DNA of 58,640 bases from NCBI GenBank assembly GCA_937958625.1, contig CALGNO010000039.1, positions 1-58,640 on the forward strand, read 5' to 3'. The notes below the pieces were generated by a model. That model was not told the origin of the DNA and did no database searches. It saw only the letters and a list, made by a program, of their open reading frames with translations. Each line of letters opens with the position of its first letter. The first letter of the stretch is position 1. Shown here piece by piece: positions 56,530-58,640 of the stretch. Source of the stretch: an uncultured Neomegalonema sp. Its GTDB lineage: Bacteria; Pseudomonadota; Alphaproteobacteria; Rhodobacterales; Rhodobacteraceae. Both the position numbers and the translations under genes were made by a program.

Positions 56530-57897
56530 ATGAGCGCAAGACCTCCGAAATACGACTGGCCAATCAAGTGGCCCAGCCGCGAAGCGATGACGAAGGACCG
56601 TCTCGGTCTGATCCTGTTCGTCGCGACGCTTGCGACCGTCATTCCGGCGCTCTGGGTCATCGTCAGCTTCTACGGCGCATTGTTCAGCGGCGATGACGAA
56701 GCGATCCGCAATATCGGCCTGATCTTCCTCGCCGTCCTCGGTGCCCCCTTCGTCATTTGGCGCGCAGTGGTCGCCCAAGGCAACCTCGACCGCTCGAAAG
56801 ACCGCGACTACGCCGACCTGTTCACCAAGGCGGTGGAACAGTTGGGGGCAACGCGGGATATCAAGCGGATCGTAAAGATTGGCGAATTAAATGACGAGCT
56901 TGAATTCGCGAAACCGGAGGAAACAACCGAACCTAATATCGAAGTACGCCTCGGCGCGATCTACGCGCTTGAACGTATCAGCCAAGACTCCGAACGCGAT
57001 CATATTTCTGCAATGGAAGTGCTTTGTGCATATATCCGCGAAAACGCGCCCGCACGGGAGGCTAAAAATCTACCCATTTCGTTTTTACCTTTGGAAAAAA
57101 TTCCAAACAGAGACGTAAGCTGGTGGAATGAATACGTTAAATTATTTAATGACTGGAAAAAATTACTTCCACATCCTCGATCTGATGTTAGGGCAGCATT
57201 ATCTGTAATCTGCCGCCGCTCAACGGAGCGAATTAATTACGAGATGGGCTATGGTTCTGATAAACCTCAATTCGTAATTGATCTTAAAGATACTAATCTT
57301 CAAAATTCTGATTTAAGTGGTGCGCATCTGGAAAATGCCCTTCTGGACAGATCTCGTTTAGATGGAGCCAATCTTTCAAAAGCAAGATTTGAGCGCGCGC
57401 GTTTTCGTGAATCGATTTTTGATGGTGCGGAGTGTATCGGGACAACTTTTTACAATGCGGGTTTCCACAGTGCGAGACTAATTGCAGTTAATTGCTCTGG
57501 CGCAAACTTTAACCATGCGGCTCTCGTTGGATGTGCTGGCATAAATGCGAACTTCTTTGCTGCTAAACTCAACGCGGCTAAGATTGTGCATTCTAATTTT
57601 GAGGCATCCCGCTTTGTGGGTGCTGAAATGTACAAAGCAAATTTCTTCAATTCGTGGATATATTGCGTTGATTATTCTGACGCACTCGCGTGCTCTGCAA
57701 CATTCAGAGGTGCTACTGGTTTGCTTGTTTCTCAAATTGATAGTTTTTTTGGATGCGCAGCGACATCAATTCCAGATGATCTTGAAAACGAGCGACCGGA
57801 ACATTGGCTACCCGAGCCTGTAGAAAAATATGAAGACATGCGCGGGCATTATTTGGAATGGCGACGTTCGCGTACAGATTCTGCTGGAGCCGCATAG
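56530..57897 (+). CDS. membrane-anchored pentapeptide-repeat protein
   Basis: N-terminal two-TM region, then LQNSDLSGAHLENALLDRSRLDGANLSKARFERARFRESIFDGAECIGTTFYNAGFHSARL... (A(D/N)LXX-type repeats). Confidence 0.85.
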   Translation: MSARPPKYDWPIKWPSREAMTKDRLGLILFVATLATVIPALWVIVSFYGALFSGDDEAIRNIGLIFLAVLGAPFVIWRAVVAQGNLDRSKDRDYADLFTKAVEQLGATRDIKRIVKIGELNDELEFAKPEETTEPNIEVRLGAIYALERISQDSERDHISAMEVLCAYIRENAPAREAKNLPISFLPLEKIPNRDVSWWNEYVKLFNDWKKLLPHPRSDVRAALSVICRRSTERINYEMGYGSDKPQFVIDLKDTNLQNSDLSGAHLENALLDRSRLDGANLSKARFERARFRESIFDGAECIGTTFYNAGFHSARLIAVNCSGANFNHAALVGCAGINANFFAAKLNAAKIVHSNFEASRFVGAEMYKANFFNSWIYCVDYSDALACSATFRGATGLLVSQIDSFFGCAATSIPDDLENERPEHWLPEPVEKYEDMRGHYLEWRRSRTDSAGAA

Positions 57898-57906
57898 CGG
57901 CGACAC

Positions 57907-57978
57907 GCGACCGACCGCCCCCACGGGCGGGCGCGTGCCGCGCACAGCGCGGACCACTCCCACCCCTCGGTCGGTCGC
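57907..57978. repeat. palindromic element, copy B (arms GCGACCGACCG / CGGTCGGTCGC)
   Basis: 11-bp perfect inverted arms at 57907-57917 and 57968-57978, preceded by CGACAC and followed by TTGTTCT. Confidence 0.7.
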
Positions 57979-58008
57979 TTGTTCTCGTCGGCAGTCAATG
58001 CGCTTAGC

Positions 58009-58058
58009 AGAACCGCCCTCTCCCCTGTCATTCCCGCGAACGCGGGAATCCATCCATC
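58009..58058. repeat. 50-bp repeat, copy 2
   Basis: 49/50 identity with 56428..56477, same orientation. Confidence 0.85.
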
Positions 58059-58163
58059 GGTCAGTTCGAGCGGTTCCATAGGTTCCCGCCTTCGCAGGAA
58101 TGACAGCACCCCATGACAATCCCCCCTCCGCACCCTACATTCTCCGCATAGGAGAACGCCGCC

Positions 58164-58640
58164 ATGGACACCCCCGAACCCATCACCCTGCCCGAAGTCA
58201 CCCGGCCCGACCGCGAGAAACTCGAGGGTGGGATCCGGTTCGAGATGGTCTCCGAATTCTCCCCTGCGGGCGACCAGCCCACCGCCATTGCCGAAATCTC
58301 CGCGGCGGTCCGCGAGGGCGAGCAGGATCAGGTTCTCCTCGGCGCCACCGGCACCGGCAAGACCTTCACCATGGCCAAGGTGATCGAGGAAACCCAGCGC
58401 CCCGCCATCATCCTCGCCCCCAACAAGACCCTCGCCGCACAGCTATACGGCGAGTTCAAGTCGTTCTTCCCCAATAACGCGGTTGAATACTTCGTGTCCT
58501 ACTACGATTACTATCAACCCGAAGCCTATGTCCCCCGCACCGACACCTATATCGAAAAAGAATCTCAGATTAACGAGAACATCGATCGGATGCGCCACTC
58601 GGCGACACGGGCGCTGCTGGAGCGGGACGACGTCATCATC
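58164..58640 (+). CDS. uvrB: excinuclease ABC subunit B, 3'-truncated by window edge
   Basis: [102 protein letters not shown]. Confidence 0.97.
   Translation, partial: MDTPEPITLPEVTRPDREKLEGGIRFEMVSEFSPAGDQPTAIAEISAAVREGEQDQVLLGATGTGKTFTMAKVIEETQRPAIILAPNKTLAAQLYGEFKSFFPNNAVEYFVSYYDYYQPEAYVPRTDTYIEKESQINENIDRMRHSATRALLERDDVII

Noticed and set aside
1-58640. Prophage, IS element, integrase or restriction-type defence island
   Set aside because: No transposase, integrase, phage structural or classical defence genes were identified. The tRNA-Pro at 18790 has no integrase or att-like duplication beside it.

Overview
The window is a GC-rich alphaproteobacterial chromosome segment that looks Rhodobacterales-like by gene content and order. 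It is mostly housekeeping: agmatinase, putR/putA, argS, nagZ-scpA-scpB, dCTP deaminase, tRNA-Pro(GGG), a merR-ihfA-fabH-plsX-rpmF-yceD block, bamE, nusB-ribH-ribE and ribD-nrdR, nadK, perM-hdaA-ppk1, and a partial uvrB at the right edge. Four things stand out. (1) 37.2-45.7 kb holds a compact same-strand array: roadblock-like sensor, Rab-like small GTPase, histidine kinase, membrane histidine kinase, NtrC-type sigma54 activator, and an ExeA-like membrane-anchored ATPase. It resembles a GTPase-coupled ('conservon'-like) signalling system. (2) 30.7-36.1 kb encodes a 1783-aa secreted protein built from 32 + 25 contiguous, indel-free 23-residue repeats. The N-terminal block is acidic, the C-terminal block is strongly basic, and the protein ends in a peptidoglycan-binding domain. 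It is preceded by a good candidate sigma54 promoter, a possible regulatory link to (1). (3) A secreted, possibly MACPF-like protein is inserted in opposite orientation between ribE and ribD. (4) There are several signs of local gene gain: AT-rich orphan genes that share a downstream palindromic element, a pentapeptide-repeat gene bracketed by 50-bp direct repeats, and a remnant copy of the ppk1 3' end about 1.3 kb beyond the intact gene. All calls come from reading the sequence and ORF translations; no database searches were run.
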